Origin: Saccopteryx bilineata
Lineage: Eukaryota > Chordata > Mammalia > Chiroptera > Emballonuridae
Assembly: GCF_036850765.1 (NCBI RefSeq)
Contig: NC_089496.1
Coordinates: 45,189,113 to 45,253,112 of the forward strand
Direction of reading: 5' to 3'
DNA: 64,000 nt
Shown: positions 32,619 through 45,384 of the stretch, piece by piece
Layout of the letters: each line of letters starts with the position of its first letter
Numbering within the stretch: position 1 is the stretch's first letter
Position numbers and translations under genes: made by a program
The notes under the pieces: model-generated
The model's database searches: none
What the model was told of the DNA's origin: nothing
Seen by the model: only the letters and a program-made list of their open reading frames with translations

Positions 32619-34772
32619 TCTATTTCTTCAGCAACACCTCACGCGGTCACAGAGGATACGTTTAGCCCGACAGCCTGGGTCCTATCACGGGCACCTTCAA
32701 CGACGCAGTCCAGGACCTCAGGCAATTCCTGCAAGTTCCCTTTGCCACAGAACCTACAGAGGATTAAATACAGGTAAGCATTTCAACCAGGACCTGCCAC
32801 AGAGCCCTATCAGCATTCGCGGACACTTGCGGACACTTGTGATTTCACAAAGGAAAGTGCCCATCAGGATGATGGATGTTGCTCAGTGGCTTTTTTAAGA
32901 CTGAGGGTCAGTGACAGAACCCCAGGAGCAGGGGAGGTTCACAGCCGTCAGAGCTCCCCTGCTCACGGGCACCTGTGGGGCCGGGGCAGGTCCCGCCCCC
33001 GCCCCCTGCCGAGCTGGCTCCTACCCGCGCGACTCCCCCTCTCGGATTGCTAGGCCTGCGTGGCTTTCACCCAAGCTGCAGCTTGCTGCACCTCCCCCAC
33101 ATTCACCCACCCCACGAGCTGTTCTCGGTCGCCCTTGCTGGGGTTTCTGCTTTCCACCCGAGAGAACGTGGAGCCGTGCACTCTGGCCTGGCCTGGCCTG
33201 GCCGGCCGCTCCCCTGCCCAGCCCATCCGGGCCTATGCTCTGTGACTAAGGCTTGAAGGCACTTCGTCGGAACACAGGATTCTTCTTGCAGATGGGCACA
33301 GCCGATTTCCAAAGTGGCCCTGAGCTTCCCCCACTGCCGTGACCTACAAGCATCAACTGTGGCCATGGAGGCCGCCTCGTGATAAGAGGCGCCCCCCCTC
33401 CCCGGAGAGAGACCACCAAAACTCAAGTCCCGTTTGTGGGGCCTTAGGAAACTCATCTCCTGCAAACCCCAGGTTACCCCAGCTGCCAAAGGAGCACTGT
33501 GACAGGAGCGCCCTGCAGCTGTCCAGGACCGGCCAGTCCACGGGAGAGGCTGTCCACGGAGCCCGGCAGAGAACAGGCTCGGTGCGGACCCCGGATGGTG
33601 GCCACACACACCGAGAGCGTGACGTCTGTCTTCCGTGCTCAGAATAGAGGCAGGAGGGCTCTTCCCTTTCCTCGAGCCCGTCCCCTCTTCGGTCAGTTCA
33701 GGGTCTCTCTGGACATCTGCATTGTTAGTTAGACTGGAAATCCTGCGTTTACAGGCCGTCTCTCCTCAGCGTTTCCACAATGCATCATGACTAACAGATG
33801 ATGTCCTATAAACGCCACATGGCAATAAACAAGAGGTTTTCCCAGGGTTTAGTAACAAGACTCAGGGTTTATTATTAGAAATCTATTGAAGGCCGAAAAT
33901 AAGAAGAGTCACGGGCTATTGGTCCCCAGACAAGCTGCAACAGAAATAACCGAGGACCCGTCACTGCCCAAAACGTCACCTGGAAACGGGGTGGATGAGC
34001 CCTATCGAGATCGGGCTCCCCAACCTCCAGGCGCTTACGTTCTGCTCTGCCTGAGCTGCCTGGGGCCGCTCTGGGTGGGGATTTTTATTATAATCAACGA
34101 GGGCCCGCCAGATATTTCGGAGACTTTAGACAGCTGTGTCTTGATGGCACCGACCCGGAGGTGCACACACCACAGCGTCTGCTCAGCTTTGCCCCTCTGC
34201 CCGCGTCCCCTCCCCCACGCTTCCAACAGAGACCATCACTCCTGCCCCGGCGGACCCGAGGGGCGCTCTGGCCTCTTGTCCAGAATCTCATCCCGGAGAG
34301 GACAGGCCAGAAAGATGCCACTGGAAAGGAGGCTTTGTCCCATAAAAAAACAGTTAACAACAACAACAAAAAAACACCTCACGGTCGTTGTTCTCTTTCC
34401 AAGAGTTAGGAAATGGTATCTCTACCAAGACCTGACTCTCGGAACCAAGCGAAGGAAGAAGTTATTCTGGATTTCTGCATCTCATTTTCCTAGACCCTCC
34501 ACTAACTGGCTCCAGCAGTCTAACTTCATTTAACAAGCACCCTTCCCCAGCGAGCTCCTCTCTGCTGGGCCCTCCCGGAGGTTTTCATCACCTGTCCCTT
34601 TCACATCCCTCCCGCCACATTGCTCGGCCCTGCACCTGCCCTCATCTGGGCCTTCAGCTCTGTTCCCAGTTCCAAGGGAGGCCACACTCTGTGTTACACT
34701 TTTCTCATATACACAGAAGTCCTGAGACTGCCTCAGGTCATATTTTCAGACTGGTTTAAAAATGTCCAAGCT

Positions 34773-34899
34773 CTCCCCGGAGAGGTAGCCTAGTTGGTTA
34801 GAGCATTGTCCAGAAACACCAAGGTTGCAGGTTCGATCCCCAATCAGGGCACATATGGGAAGCAACCAATGAATGTCTAAGTGGAATAGCAAATGAATG

Positions 34900-34934
<35 letters not shown>

Positions 34935-34953
34935 AATCAACCAATAAAAAAAA
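34773..34953 (+). mobile_element. Ves-like SINE
   Basis: The head has AGCCTAGTTGGTTAGAGCAT, box B GGTTCGATCCC, a GGGCACATATGGGAAGCAAC linker, a CT repeat and an A-rich end. Imperfect flanks TTTAAAAATGTCCAAGCT and TTTAAAACGCTCAAGCT support an old target duplication. Confidence 0.85.
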
Positions 34954-35544
34954 TTTAAAACGCTCAAGCTTGACTTTACTATGATGTCATTACTGGGTCA
35001 TAAAATAATAAAAGTTAAGGCTGGGAAGAACCCGTCTTCTGGGCCCACCCACTAATAGAGAAGACTGAGACCTGGAGAGATGACCTGTCCCTGGTCACTC
35101 ACTCAGCAAAGGTCCAGGCCGGGTGGAAGTCCAGCACCCAGGGTCTGGGTGCCCCTCTCCTACCAAAGTCTTGCCAGTGCCATCCTGGGTCAAATAAATG
35201 GGAAACCCAGCATTTGCAAACCAGGTGACAGACACCTCCCTCATTTCACACCTGCCACACATAAGGAGCTGGTTTGGTGCACACACCCAGCTGTCCAAGA
35301 CTGAGTCTATCCAGACAAGAGGCCTATTGACTTCTCAGAATGTGAGGTTGAAAGAGTAGGTCTTTCGAAAAACTTCAGGTAGTTAGCAATGCTTCCTACG
35401 TCGCTCTAAGTCTGTGTGTCCCCCGGCCGTGCTCTGCATGTATAGACGCAGCTTCATGAATAAGGAATGAGCGGTCTAAACACTTCTCTTAAACTGTCCC
35501 TCTAACATACGTCAATGTAGAAGTTGGGTCCTGAGGGAAAAATG

Positions 35545-35915
35545 AAGGTAAGTATTTATTTTTTTAGCAAGGAGGGGAGGAGAGGGAAAGAGAGGGGGCA
35601 GGAGGGGAGAGGGAGAGAGAGGGAGAGAGAGGAAAAGGGAGGAGGGGGGGAAGAGGGGGAGAGATGAGAAGCACCTACTCATAGTTGTGGCACTTTTAGT
35701 TGTTCACTGATTGCTTCTCATATGTGCCTTGACTGGGGGTGGAGGGGGTTCCAGCCGAGCCACTGACCCCTTGTTCAAGCCAGCAATCAAGGGATCATTT
35801 CGATGATCTCACAGTCAAGCTGGTGACTGTGCTCAAGCCAGTGACCTGGGAGTTTCGAACCTGGGGCCTCAGTGTCCCAGGCTGATGCTCTACCCACTGT
35901 ACCACCGCTGGTGTG
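35545..35915 (-). mobile_element. Ves-like SINE with a long purine tract
   Basis: The + strand begins with T/G/A-rich tail and a GA-only tract (about 35570-35665). GATGAGAAGCACCTACTCAT, CATATGTGCCTTGACTGGGG and a reversed head near 35895 follow. This parallels the nested SINE at 5365-5704. I found no clear target duplication. Confidence 0.8.
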
Positions 35916-35966
35916 TTCTCCATATCCCCACCATCTCTTTCCTAAGGGAACTGTCAATCCTAAATC

Positions 35967-36164
35967 TTTAAAAAAAAATTTTTTTTAGATTTTATTTATT
36001 CATTTTTATTGGAGAGAGAGAGAGAGAGAGAGAAAGAGAAGAGAGAAGGAGCAGGAAGCATCAATTCCCATATGTGCCTTGACCAGGCAGGCCAGGGTTT
36101 CGAACCAGCAACCTCAGCATTCCAGGTCGACACTTCATCCACTGCGCCACCACAGGTCAGGCCC
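35967..36164 (-). mobile_element. Short-form SINE
   Basis: On the - strand the head is CCTGACCTGTGGTGGCGCAG, with a box-B-like GGTTCGAAACC. GA repeats on the + strand follow. The perfect 14-bp duplication GTCAATCCTAAATC lies at 35953-35966 and 36165-36178. Confidence 0.92.
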
Positions 36165-37199
36165 GTCAATCCTAAATCATCACATCCCTGAACAACTTCA
36201 CTGCTCCATCCATCCTCCTCCTCCTCCTCCATTAGGGTTTAGAGTTTGATTTGTGGCCAGCATGGTATTGGAATCCAAATGGTCCATTTTTCAAATCCGT
36301 CCCGACTCAGAGACATAAAGGTCGACCTTGAAAAACACAGTCAGTCCTGTGAGCCAAAGGCTTGTGATGTTTGTCATGCAATAACAACCACCCTTAGCCT
36401 ACCTGTGTTTTTCAGTCTGGGCCTCCTAACTATTTTTCCCTTACATTTGTTTTGCTCTGAAAGAGAACACATCTTTTTATCCAAAGACAAACCAGTGACC
36501 CTTTGCAAGTCCCATTAAGTCATACGTTACCCACAGATTTCCTAATGGGATAATCCATGTGTCACAGACTATAAAGGAAATATTTTTCCAGTTGCCTAAA
36601 TGAAGATAAATGAACAGCAAACCTTCAGGGAGACACAAGGAAAGCTCTAGAATGAGCAATGTCATCAGAGCCCGAGCGACCTGCACATTTTGCATTTGTA
36701 AGTGGCCGTTTCAAACTATTTCAGAGGCATAATTTTCAACTTTTGGCATCTATGAGAAACATTTTATGGGACTACATTTTTCTCAAAAGTGGAAGTTTAG
36801 AAAAGCCAAACCCCAAATGTGCCTATGACAGGCCCTACCTTTTGGGGGTGGGCTCCCGAATTACAAGGGTGGGAAGAAGATGCGGTTGTCCTTTGGCCGA
36901 TGGTCTGACGCGAACTCGTCAGGCAGACACGGGCCTGTCGCATGTGCTCTATTCAGCGGGACTCGCGTTAGAAAACGCAGCTGAAATACTTCTGAGGTGC
37001 TAAAGCAAACTGTCGTAATGTCACTGCCTAAAGTGCTGTTGAGGCTTTATAGCCACCGAGTGCCTGTAGTCTCTGGAAGTCATTCCGCATTCTTACATAA
37101 ATGCCCCTCAAACCCCCAAAATCCCTCCGTTCCCCACAGGAAAAAAAAAAAAAAAAAAAGGCCTTTCCATAATGAACAGCCGTCTGTTCCACAGAGCAC

Positions 37200-38270
37200 A
37201 GGAAAAACATGATAAACCGAGTCACACAGCTTGGGCTGTAAACATATTCTCACACAAGATTTCTACAACGCCGTATCAACAAAACGCATGCTATTAACCA
37301 CTTGCAGAACAACAACAACAACACAAAAAAATGCACTGGGTTTCCTGCAATTAAGCTGCAAGGTTTTACAGTGCAATTTCATTTATAACGAAAGAGGGTA
37401 AGTAAATAAATGTATTAACCGTCGAACAGACCCCTCCCGCCAAAGGCTGATTCTGCACATTAACTCGGCGGCAATAAAAGCCGTGCCAGCTGGGCCCTCC
37501 CCCCGGTGCGCTGTGCTCCGTGGCACAGGCGGCAGGAGCAGGTATACGGCGGCCGAGAAAAGACAAAGTAGGGCATTTTCCGCCTTCAGCCGGCGATGTT
37601 AATTGAACTCTGGCAAATGTTTAAAGATTTCGCTCTCCACGTTCGCGAAAAGAATTAAAAACAGTTGAGCTGGGGAAAATGAACATCTGTTACTGACTTA
37701 CACTCACAACCACAATGAAAAACATTCATAATTAAAGCGATTCTGCTTCCTTGCTAGTGAGATCTGTAATCCTGGGTTTAAAAATATAATTGCGGAGGCT
37801 GCTTATTGTCTCTGGGGCTTTTCTTGTGATGGCTGCTTGTAAAAAAAAAAAAAAAAAAAAAAAAGGGAAAAAAAAGGTAGTTTACGCGGGGCTGAATTTT
37901 CTTCCGTTGGAGTAACAATATCAGGAAACAGGCTTACGTGGAGAGATAGGGGGTGGCCACCGAGGGCATCTACGCAATGGAGCCTCGTTTTATGAAGCCA
38001 TGAAACAGTAGTCAAGAAGTGTTTTATATCTGGGAGTTAAATACACTTTACAGCTGTGTAAAAAAAAAAAACAACCCAGAGCCATTTTGGGCCAAACATA
38101 AACATTCCAACGTCTACAAGGTTTACTTCTGTTGAATAAGTTGGGCAGGTTTCTACCGACTGGGCGGGGTCGGTCCCTTACGGATAAACAGCGTTGAGCA
38201 GCCTTTTCCAACATCAAGTCATTTCCCGTCCAACACATGCAAAAATTTCATCAAGAAAATCAATCTGTTT
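37200..38270. promoter_or_regulatory. Possible conserved enhancer region
   Basis: This kilobase of intron 3 has no recognised transposon. It is rich in homeodomain-type cores (CATTCATAATTAAAG near 37725, TTAATTGAA near 37600) and CpG-containing words unusual for old intron DNA (TTCGCTCTCCACGTTCGCGA near 37630). It resembles developmental enhancers in style only. Alignment to other mammals is needed to support this. Confidence 0.3.
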
Positions 38271-38829
38271 TCTTCCATACGTTCACCCTGGCTATTGACC
38301 TGCCCTCCTGACCTGCCAGCCTCCCGTCTCTTTGCCCCCCAATCCATCCTCCTGCTGCCAAACTCACATGCCCCCGAATAGCTTTAATCCGTAAGACCAC
38401 TCTTCTTTGATCGCGTTTACTCCCTTCTCTTATTAAAAGTGGCTCTCTACTGCCAACTCTATTAAACGCAAACTCCTTAGCCTAGCATTTTAGGTTCTTA
38501 TATCTATGTGTACACTCCCTGAATCCAATATACCAGCCTGGCTGGTGTGTACACCATCACCGTCCCCAAAGCGTCTCCCTCCTGGAGGTTAGGGTTGGGA
38601 GCTTGGAGTGCACAACACAACACCCAGGCCACCCTCTCCCCTAACTTGTACACATCCTTGAAGACCTCTCTCAACTGCCACTTTCCCAAGTAGAAGTGAC
38701 TTCTCTGTCCTTTGACCATGATAGCACTTAATTTGAGGCTCTCAGGTTCAGGGTCTTGGCAGAGCTTTATTTGCACACTTGTCTTCACCTGCAACTCGAT
38801 TCTCACTTCCTGGAGGTCAGTGGTTCCTT

Positions 38830-39202
38830 TTTTTTTTTTAATATATTTTTTTGTATTTTTCTGAGGTGAGGAAGTGAGGTGGGGGGGCAGACAGACTCCC
38901 GACTGAGATCCACCCAGCATGCCCACCAGGGGGCGATGCTCTGCCCATCTGGGTGGTTGCTCAGCTGTAACCAGAGCCATTCTAGCACCTGAGGCAGAGG
39001 CCATGGAGCCATCTCCAGCGCTCGGGCCAACCTTGCTCCAATGGAGCCTTGGCTGCGGGAGGGGAAGAGACAGAGAGAAAGGAGAAGGGGAAGGGTGGAG
39101 AAGCAGATGGGTGCTTCTCCTGTGTGCTCTGGGCAGGAATCGAACCTGGGACTTCTACACGCCGGGCTGATGCTCTACCGCTGAGCCAGCTGGCCAGGGT
39201 CA
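38830..39202 (-). mobile_element. Long-form SINE
   Basis: On the - strand the element has a head with GCTGGCTCAGCGGTAGAGCA, box B GGTTCGATTCC, the usual body and an A-tail. The perfect 12-bp duplication CAGTGGTTCCTT lies at 38818-38829 and 39203-39214. CTCF-like CCCACCAGGGGGCG is at 38922-38935. A (CA)9 tract follows nearby at 39232-39246. Confidence 0.93.
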
Positions 39203-40648
39203 CAGTGGTTCCTTCTGATTCATCTTTGCGCACACACACACACACACCCCGGCTCTCTCAGCAGTGGTCATTAGACCGAGCTCCTCGGCTGTCTCTACTC
39301 CACAAAGTTGGTGTCACATTTTCTAGTTCTTGACCAATATGCTGCTGCTAAAGTGGATACAGACACTTTGATGTGACTTTTATACGGACTAAAGACAGTC
39401 ATGCTCACTTCCATCAATGTAATGTACAATCTGGACCACCAGGTCTTCCAGGCATGGGTCCTAACTGGAATGGCCATCTTCATGAGACCCTTTTCTCCAA
39501 CCACACAAGAAAAAATTCATCACTACTCGTTAGTTAACACTGTTTGGGGAAAACCTAAAAATCCAGTGTAGGGGAGCTTATCTCCAAGTACAGCGCCGCC
39601 CCATCTACCGAGGGTCCAAGGCCACTGCCCGAGGAGGCTGGCCCCACCTTGGAATGTGTCCTTGAACTCCAGCCAGCTCTGGCCCCCTTCCCACGCCAGG
39701 GAGTCCACCCAGGTACAGGAGACGAGGCTGGGAAAACCCCCACGGAAAGAGAGGGCAATGAACCATTATACCCGCAGCGGAACGTGGGGCTTTTTCTGAG
39801 CTCTTGGAAAACAGGCCTGGACAGTTTCCTTTCAACATGGTATTGGTTCCGCCCACCTCTCCCTTCCCTTGCCACCCTCAACCCCCTGGAACGAAAATCC
39901 GAAACGAGGGAGCTGCGATGTTATTCCTGGCCCGCGCGTGAGCGGGAAGTACCATAAATCTCTCAAGAAAGCCTAGGCTCCCGGGATTTCCAGGACCAAT
40001 CTGCCAATTTATGAGGATCCGATCATTCAGACAGATGTCTGAGCCTTAGGTCCTTATGAAAGACATTACTATTTGAGAACATTCCTGTCCCTTAGGGGAA
40101 AAGCTATTCTTTCAGGGTCCCTCACTGGTTAGGATATACGCCCGACTCCCAGGGGAAAACAGGAACACAGCATGAATGAGGCCACTCAGCAACCTTTACT
40201 CCAGTTTCCGGGTGACTTATCCGGGAGCGATGCTCGTGGTTCAGGGGCGGTGACACATGGCTGAGGCGGTACCGGGCGACGCTGGTTCAGCATCTGGGCA
40301 GGAATACTGCTCAGGTCGTCAAGGCTGTCCTTGGCGAAGATGAACCACAACAGTCCAGGGGCCGGCGCCGGGCTGGCAACACCGGCTCGGCCCCCTGGAA
40401 TTGGACTCGCTGACGCTAGGGTGGGTCCCTGGGGTCCTATCTATAAGATGTTCCTAGGTCACTAAGAGGAAGAGCCGGTTGGTACGCTGCCCCGGACACC
40501 TCCTGCCCCTGCGTGCTCAGGGAGCCGCACCTGCTCCACGCGGCAGCTCCAGCAGAGAACGTGGAGCCGCTCCTCTCCCCTCTGCGGATCCTCATCCGCC
40601 TCCTGCCGGCTCTACCTCCCAATCGTCCCACGCCCGTCCACGTGTCCT

Positions 40649-40675
40649 CCCCCCCCCCCCCCCCCCCCCCCCCCC
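40649..40675 (+). repeat. C27 homopolymer
   Basis: This is a run of 27 C residues within a C-rich, CpG-containing stretch (40490-40700). It is G27 on the JAZF1 sense strand. Confidence 0.9.
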
Positions 40676-41309
40676 GCCACCGCAGCCCCTGCCACCATCT
40701 CTCTGAACCGCTGCGTGGCGACCCTGACCCCTCAGCCGTTCCTGGTCCCAGAGCCCCACCGACATGCATCCATCCGTCAGAATCCTCTTTCAAACATGTA
40801 AGGCAGATCGTGACATCCCCCGTTTAAAACCCTCCAGTGGTTTCCCGTTTCACTGGGCAAACAGAGCCAGCTCTTGTCCTCTGGGCGTTTCTCCCTCCTC
40901 ACCCATCTGAAACAGCCAGCCTCGCATAGCCTCTTCTTTTTCTTCATCTGAGACGTACTCATTCTCAAAACTCAGTTTGGAGACCAGTGCCTCGAAGTCG
41001 CCTGTGACTGACCGGAAGGCTGGGCGCAGGGCTTCTCTGTCGGGGAACTTGGCATCGCGCGGGGACTTCCTCGTCTGCCTCCGCCACTGGTTTCCGAGGC
41101 CCTGGAGGACCAGGGTTATGTCTTCTGTCTGCACACACGTCTGCTGTGGAGCCGGCCCTCCGATGTCGGTCTGTGTGTTAACACGGAGACCCGCCTAGTC
41201 ACGCCGGGACGATCATCCTCGCAGCAGCATGGGATGCACTGTGTGCTTGGGAAGGCACACGCGTCCATCACAGCCCCCTTGTTCGCACTCTCAGTAGCCA
41301 CGAAGGACA

Positions 41310-41530
41310 CCGACCAGGAGTGTGCTTTGGAGACAGGCAGACCTGGGCGAAGATCCAGGCATCCTGAACTTACTGACAGTGCAGTGTGGCCTTGGGCAAG
41401 AGACTGAACCTCTCTGACCTTCCAGTTTCCATTCACATCTAAAACGGGGATGTGGATGACACAGCTAGACTGTAAAGATAAACCGTAAAAATGAAATCCC
41501 AGTCAGCGTCCCAGGTGCAAACCCCAAGAG
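41310..41530 (+). repeat. MIR
   Basis: CTTTGGAGACAGGCAGACCT, GTGTGGCCTTGGGCAAGAGA, CTGAACCTCTCTGACCTTCC and AAAACGGGGATGTGGATGAC match the full MIR core. This is one of the better preserved copies here. Confidence 0.85.
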
Positions 41531-41863
41531 ATGGCAAGGCCGTGTAGATGCCAATGAAGACGCCCCGAGCTGGGAGCTGTTTCTTGGGTGATGGAGTCAG
41601 CAGGGGCTCCCACGGCCTCTCCCCAAGAGAGGGTGGCGCACGGGTGGGAAGGGCCAGCTTCCACAATAAGTGCTCTATACCTGAAAGTCCTTCAAGACGA
41701 GAGGCAGTCTTTTCTATTGCTGCTTTGTAGCTTGGAAATCCCAGCTAGTGATGACTTTATGGGTTTGTACAGTCTAGACAAGAGGGTTACTCTTTGGTGA
41801 AATTGCTCCTTGGGGAGGTTCCTGTGAAATTCCCATACAGCTAATTACCACGGCGAAGGGCAG

Positions 41864-41880
41864 GCTCCCAGAGGGCGCTA
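41864..41880 (+). promoter_or_regulatory. CTCF-like core motif
   Basis: GCTCCCAGAGGGCGCTA closely follows the CTCF consensus (CCAnnAGrGGGCGCyA type). It is not inside a recognised repeat. Occupancy cannot be judged from sequence. Confidence 0.4.
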
Positions 41881-42019
41881 GACCTTGGCAGAGGCTGCGG
41901 GTGGAAAGCCAGTCCCGGCTCGCCGCCTGATCGCAAACCACGTTTACTTTCTTCCCTGTCAAAACACGGACAGGAAAGGGGAGCGGAGTGTGAGCGAGAA
42001 ACATCAACTCGAGGCAATC

Positions 42020-42295
42020 AGGGAGCTTGTTTTGTTCATTAGATTCCACATGTAAGTGAAACCATAGTGCTCTCCGGGTCCATCCCTGCTGTTGCAAAAG
42101 GTACATTTCCTTCTGCGGAGGGTAAATGGTGATGGGGATAAATGGTGATGGAAGGAGACAGGACTTGGGGTTGGTGAACACACAATACAATACACAGATG
42201 ACACATTAGAGCTGCACACTCAAAACCTATATCATTTTATTAACCAATGTCACCCCAATAAAGTCGATGAAAAGTAAAACAAACAAAACTAATGA
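42020..42295 (+). mobile_element. 5'-inverted L1 3' end
   Basis: The left part (42030-42110: GATTCCACATGTAAGTGAAA, GCTCTCCGGGTCCATCCCTG) is antisense to L1. The right part (42150-42290: ACTTGGGGTTGGTGAACACA, CAATGTCACCCCAATAAAGT) is sense and ends in an A-rich tail with AATAAA. Opposite orientations in one short insertion fit twin priming. The target duplication was not found. Confidence 0.7.
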
Positions 42296-42365
42296 AATGC
42301 TCTAGCATCGCAACAAACAAAACCAAACCAAAAGCAGATAATCTGGGAGAACAAAATCTGAGACA

Positions 42366-42383
42366 CCCCCCCCCCCCCCCCCC
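42366..42383 (+). repeat. C18 homopolymer
   Basis: A run of 18 C residues lies shortly after the L1 tail, followed by GCGAGGG. Confidence 0.9.
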
Positions 42384-43329
42384 GCGAGGGCCACGGCCTC
42401 CGAGAAGTGAGCAAACACCCTCATCTTCTCCTTTGTGTGTCCTACATAAAAGATTTCGGCTAGATTCTCAGCGACTTCAGCTCTGTCCACGGAAGCAGGT
42501 CAAGATACACTGGTCTGAACCGGGCGAGGCGAAGAACGCTCCCCAAAATCCCACAGACTCGTGGTGCTGAAGCCCCCAGGAACTCTGCGCTATTTCCCCC
42601 TCGGTTTGCGGGACCGGTAGAGGTAGGTGGCTGGACGTGTTCCTTCCATATTCGGAAAAAATAATGTTCGCCAACCCCAGGATGGAGCCAAGAGAAAACC
42701 CCTGTGCAGAAAGCCTGGGTGCCTGGTCAGCTACCTCTCTGGGAGGGAAAACGGACTTCTGGGGAGGGAAACCGAGGCCCGCACCCCGAGTCCCACACCC
42801 AAACGTCCAACCGGTTCCAGCAGACAGCACCTTCTCCAGAGGCCCTTCTGGGCCTCAGCGGCGCCCGAGGCCGCTCTGCCTCCCTCTGCTCAGCTCTCTT
42901 CCCCTTTCAACTCGGTTCCTCGCCAGTGCCTTAGAGACTGGGACAGCTTCTCTCCCCAGGGCGCTCCTGGGGTGCAGGCTGCATCTGCCCCCCGCGGCTC
43001 CTGCACTCGGATGGACCCAGGGATGCCTGGCACGCTGCCTGCTCAGTGAAGGTCGAAGGTGAACGGTTAAACAGAGGAGAAACTTCTACCAAAACGCGGC
43101 ATACAGAGAAAATGCGTGCTACACCCTCCTTGCGGTTACGCCCTAGGAGAGGAACCGGGACTCGTTCTGGGGGGTGGGGAGTCTGGGGCCATTCCAGGGT
43201 CTGCAGGCCCGGACGGAGCTGTCTGGCACTGGTCTAGGGAGGTCTCGTGAGTGGAGAATGAGGACTGTAACACAAGTGACGGTGAGAACACACTGGGGAC
43301 TTGGCGGTGGCTGGAGTGTGACCGGAGGA

Positions 43330-43440
43330 AGAGCACTAGCGTGGGAGTCAGGAGGCGTGGACTCTGGGACTGTCCTGACCCAACTGGCTGCATGACCTTG
43401 GACCTGACACTCCTTGAATGAAAGAGTGAGTCTAGATCTC
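43330..43440 (+). repeat. MIR fragment
   Basis: GAGTCAGGAGGCGTGGACTC, GGCTGCATGACCTTGGACCT follow the middle of MIR. The copy is short and diverged. Confidence 0.5.
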
Positions 43441-44616
43441 CGGCCTTCACATTTTCTAACCATGATCCAGTAGAAAAGTTAACACTTTTTGCCACAACTC
43501 AGAAAACCACATGCACGTAGGCACGCAAAACTACAGGTCCCCCCAGACAATACTTGTCTTTACAAAGCATGGAGTGCCTATATCCTACTTTTTTTAAAAC
43601 GCTGATCACAACTACAGGTTACAGTAGACAAGATGATCTCTCCCTAGATCTCAGGTTATTTGTCATGTTGTTTTTCCTCCTTTGCTTTCTTTAATTGGGA
43701 GGACTCTGGGGCAGTAATGCACCTCCTGAATTCAGGGGTGTTAAGAAATGACAACTTACCTAATAAAGCCATGGGGAGCTGCTCTCTCTGTCTCTCTCGT
43801 CTCTCTGTCATTTTAAGGAGAGCAGCAAGTGGAACAGCCCCTTCCATCCGAGCCAGAGCAGTGCTGTCCTCTCTAGGCAACAAAATGGTTTGAGTTCCTC
43901 CCCAGCCTTAAGACAGTTACTTTTACCAGTTTGTCTCGGTCAGTCTCCTGTTTTTCTGAACATTCTAAGGACACTTGTACTTAGGACCACAAAAGATCAC
44001 GAAGACACACACGTTGCAAACATCCTGCTGCTCTGGAGCTGAATACACTGAGGCCGTAGGCTCTGAGTGGTTTTTTTCATACTCACGGTATTCTCACACC
44101 GACCCGACCTTGATCCTTTGGGCCACGTGAGAGGGTAAGGCATTTTATCTCTGAGGACCTGATTTGCCCTCTGTTTCCCGTATCTCCATCGTCTCTCTTT
44201 CCTGCAGGATTTCCAGGGACTGCACTCCCTGTCATTTGACATTCAACTTGCATCAAGGGCATGGTTCACTGCCCCCGGATGCAGCCCAATGACCTGGCGC
44301 GCACGGGAGTTAAGCCCACCACCTCCGAGTTAGCAACACCACAGTCCGGTCACCTGAGCAAACGTCAGGTCATGGCACTCGGGTTGGCCAGCACATCATG
44401 AACAGAGAGGGAAGATGACTTCCTGCCAGACTGCAAAGCACAGACACAGGGGACTGACCCTGGTCAGTACCTTTCTCTGACAGTGAGAAGAAGAGAAGAA
44501 TGAGCAACAACTAGTGGGCACCTAGGTAACAAGGTCAGGCTAATCAAGTCAGGGCTCTTAGCACACTTTCAAGGCAAGAACCTACTCTCCCTCTGAAGAA
44601 GCCACAGATCGCCATC

Positions 44617-44668
44617 TTCTGGAAGGTGCCGCACATTCTGGAAGATGCCGCACATTCTGGAAGATGCT
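44617..44668 (+). repeat. 19-bp tandem repeat, about 2.6 copies
   Basis: TCTGGAAGATGCCGCACAT occurs with one change (GGTGCC in the first unit), then exactly, then as a partial third copy. Confidence 0.85.
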
Positions 44669-45026
44669 AAATGTTGAGAAAATACCCGTCCACTCTTCAG
44701 TGCCGCCACCGTGCTAAAACATGCCGTGTGTAATAGAAAACACAAACGCGCACACAGACAGCCTAGGAGGCTGCGAGATGCTGCTTTAAGAGGCGCAGCG
44801 ACCATGAAGATGAATCGACTTTCAAGTTTATATATAGCATAATTCATTTTCCAGTCTGCCCTCCCTGCCTGACAGAATTAAAATGACAATGTTCATCAGG
44901 GTGCCACATTTATAGCTTCAGCTAAAAGGGCTCCCACGTGGCCAAGGACAAGCTTTCCCGTCTTGGCAAACCTTCTCTGGCCGATGCTGCCAGGAAACAG
45001 ATTTGCTGAGAAGCAAGAAAAAAAGA

Positions 45027-45037
45027 GGGGGGGGGGG
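45027..45037 (+). repeat. G11 homopolymer
   Basis: A run of 11 G residues follows an A/G-rich stretch. Confidence 0.88.
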
Positions 45038-45367
45038 AGAATCCTTTCTGGAATATTTATTACTTATTCACTTGAGGAAACACGGCCCTATAGATTATTT
45101 ACAAACGTGTTAACTGGATTCTATTAAACTTTTAATTTACTGTTTACTTGCCAAGTACCGTGTATGAGTGACCAAGGGTGTATTTATGCATCTGCAATGC
45201 CTACTCATTATATAGTTATTCCAGAAACTCTGATTTATTAAAAAAATTTTTTTTTCAATCCCAAATTTTATATTTGCAGTTACTTCATAATTTTAATTTT
45301 ATGGTTTTGGTTTCCAAAAGGGGCTTATTCATCTCCCAGGGAAAAACCCCTCAAGGTGGAGGCGTGT

Positions 45368-45384
45368 GCCCACAGGTGGCGCGG
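45368..45384 (+). promoter_or_regulatory. CTCF-like core motif
   Basis: GCCCACAGGTGGCGCGG resembles the CTCF core (CCnnnAGGnGGCGC). It lies in CpG-containing sequence outside recognised repeats. Binding is unknown. Confidence 0.35.

Noticed and set aside
44255..44370. Possible SINE or tRNA-like relic
   Set aside because: Some words look SINE-like (CAAACGTCAGGTCATGG), but no head, tail or duplication could be aligned.
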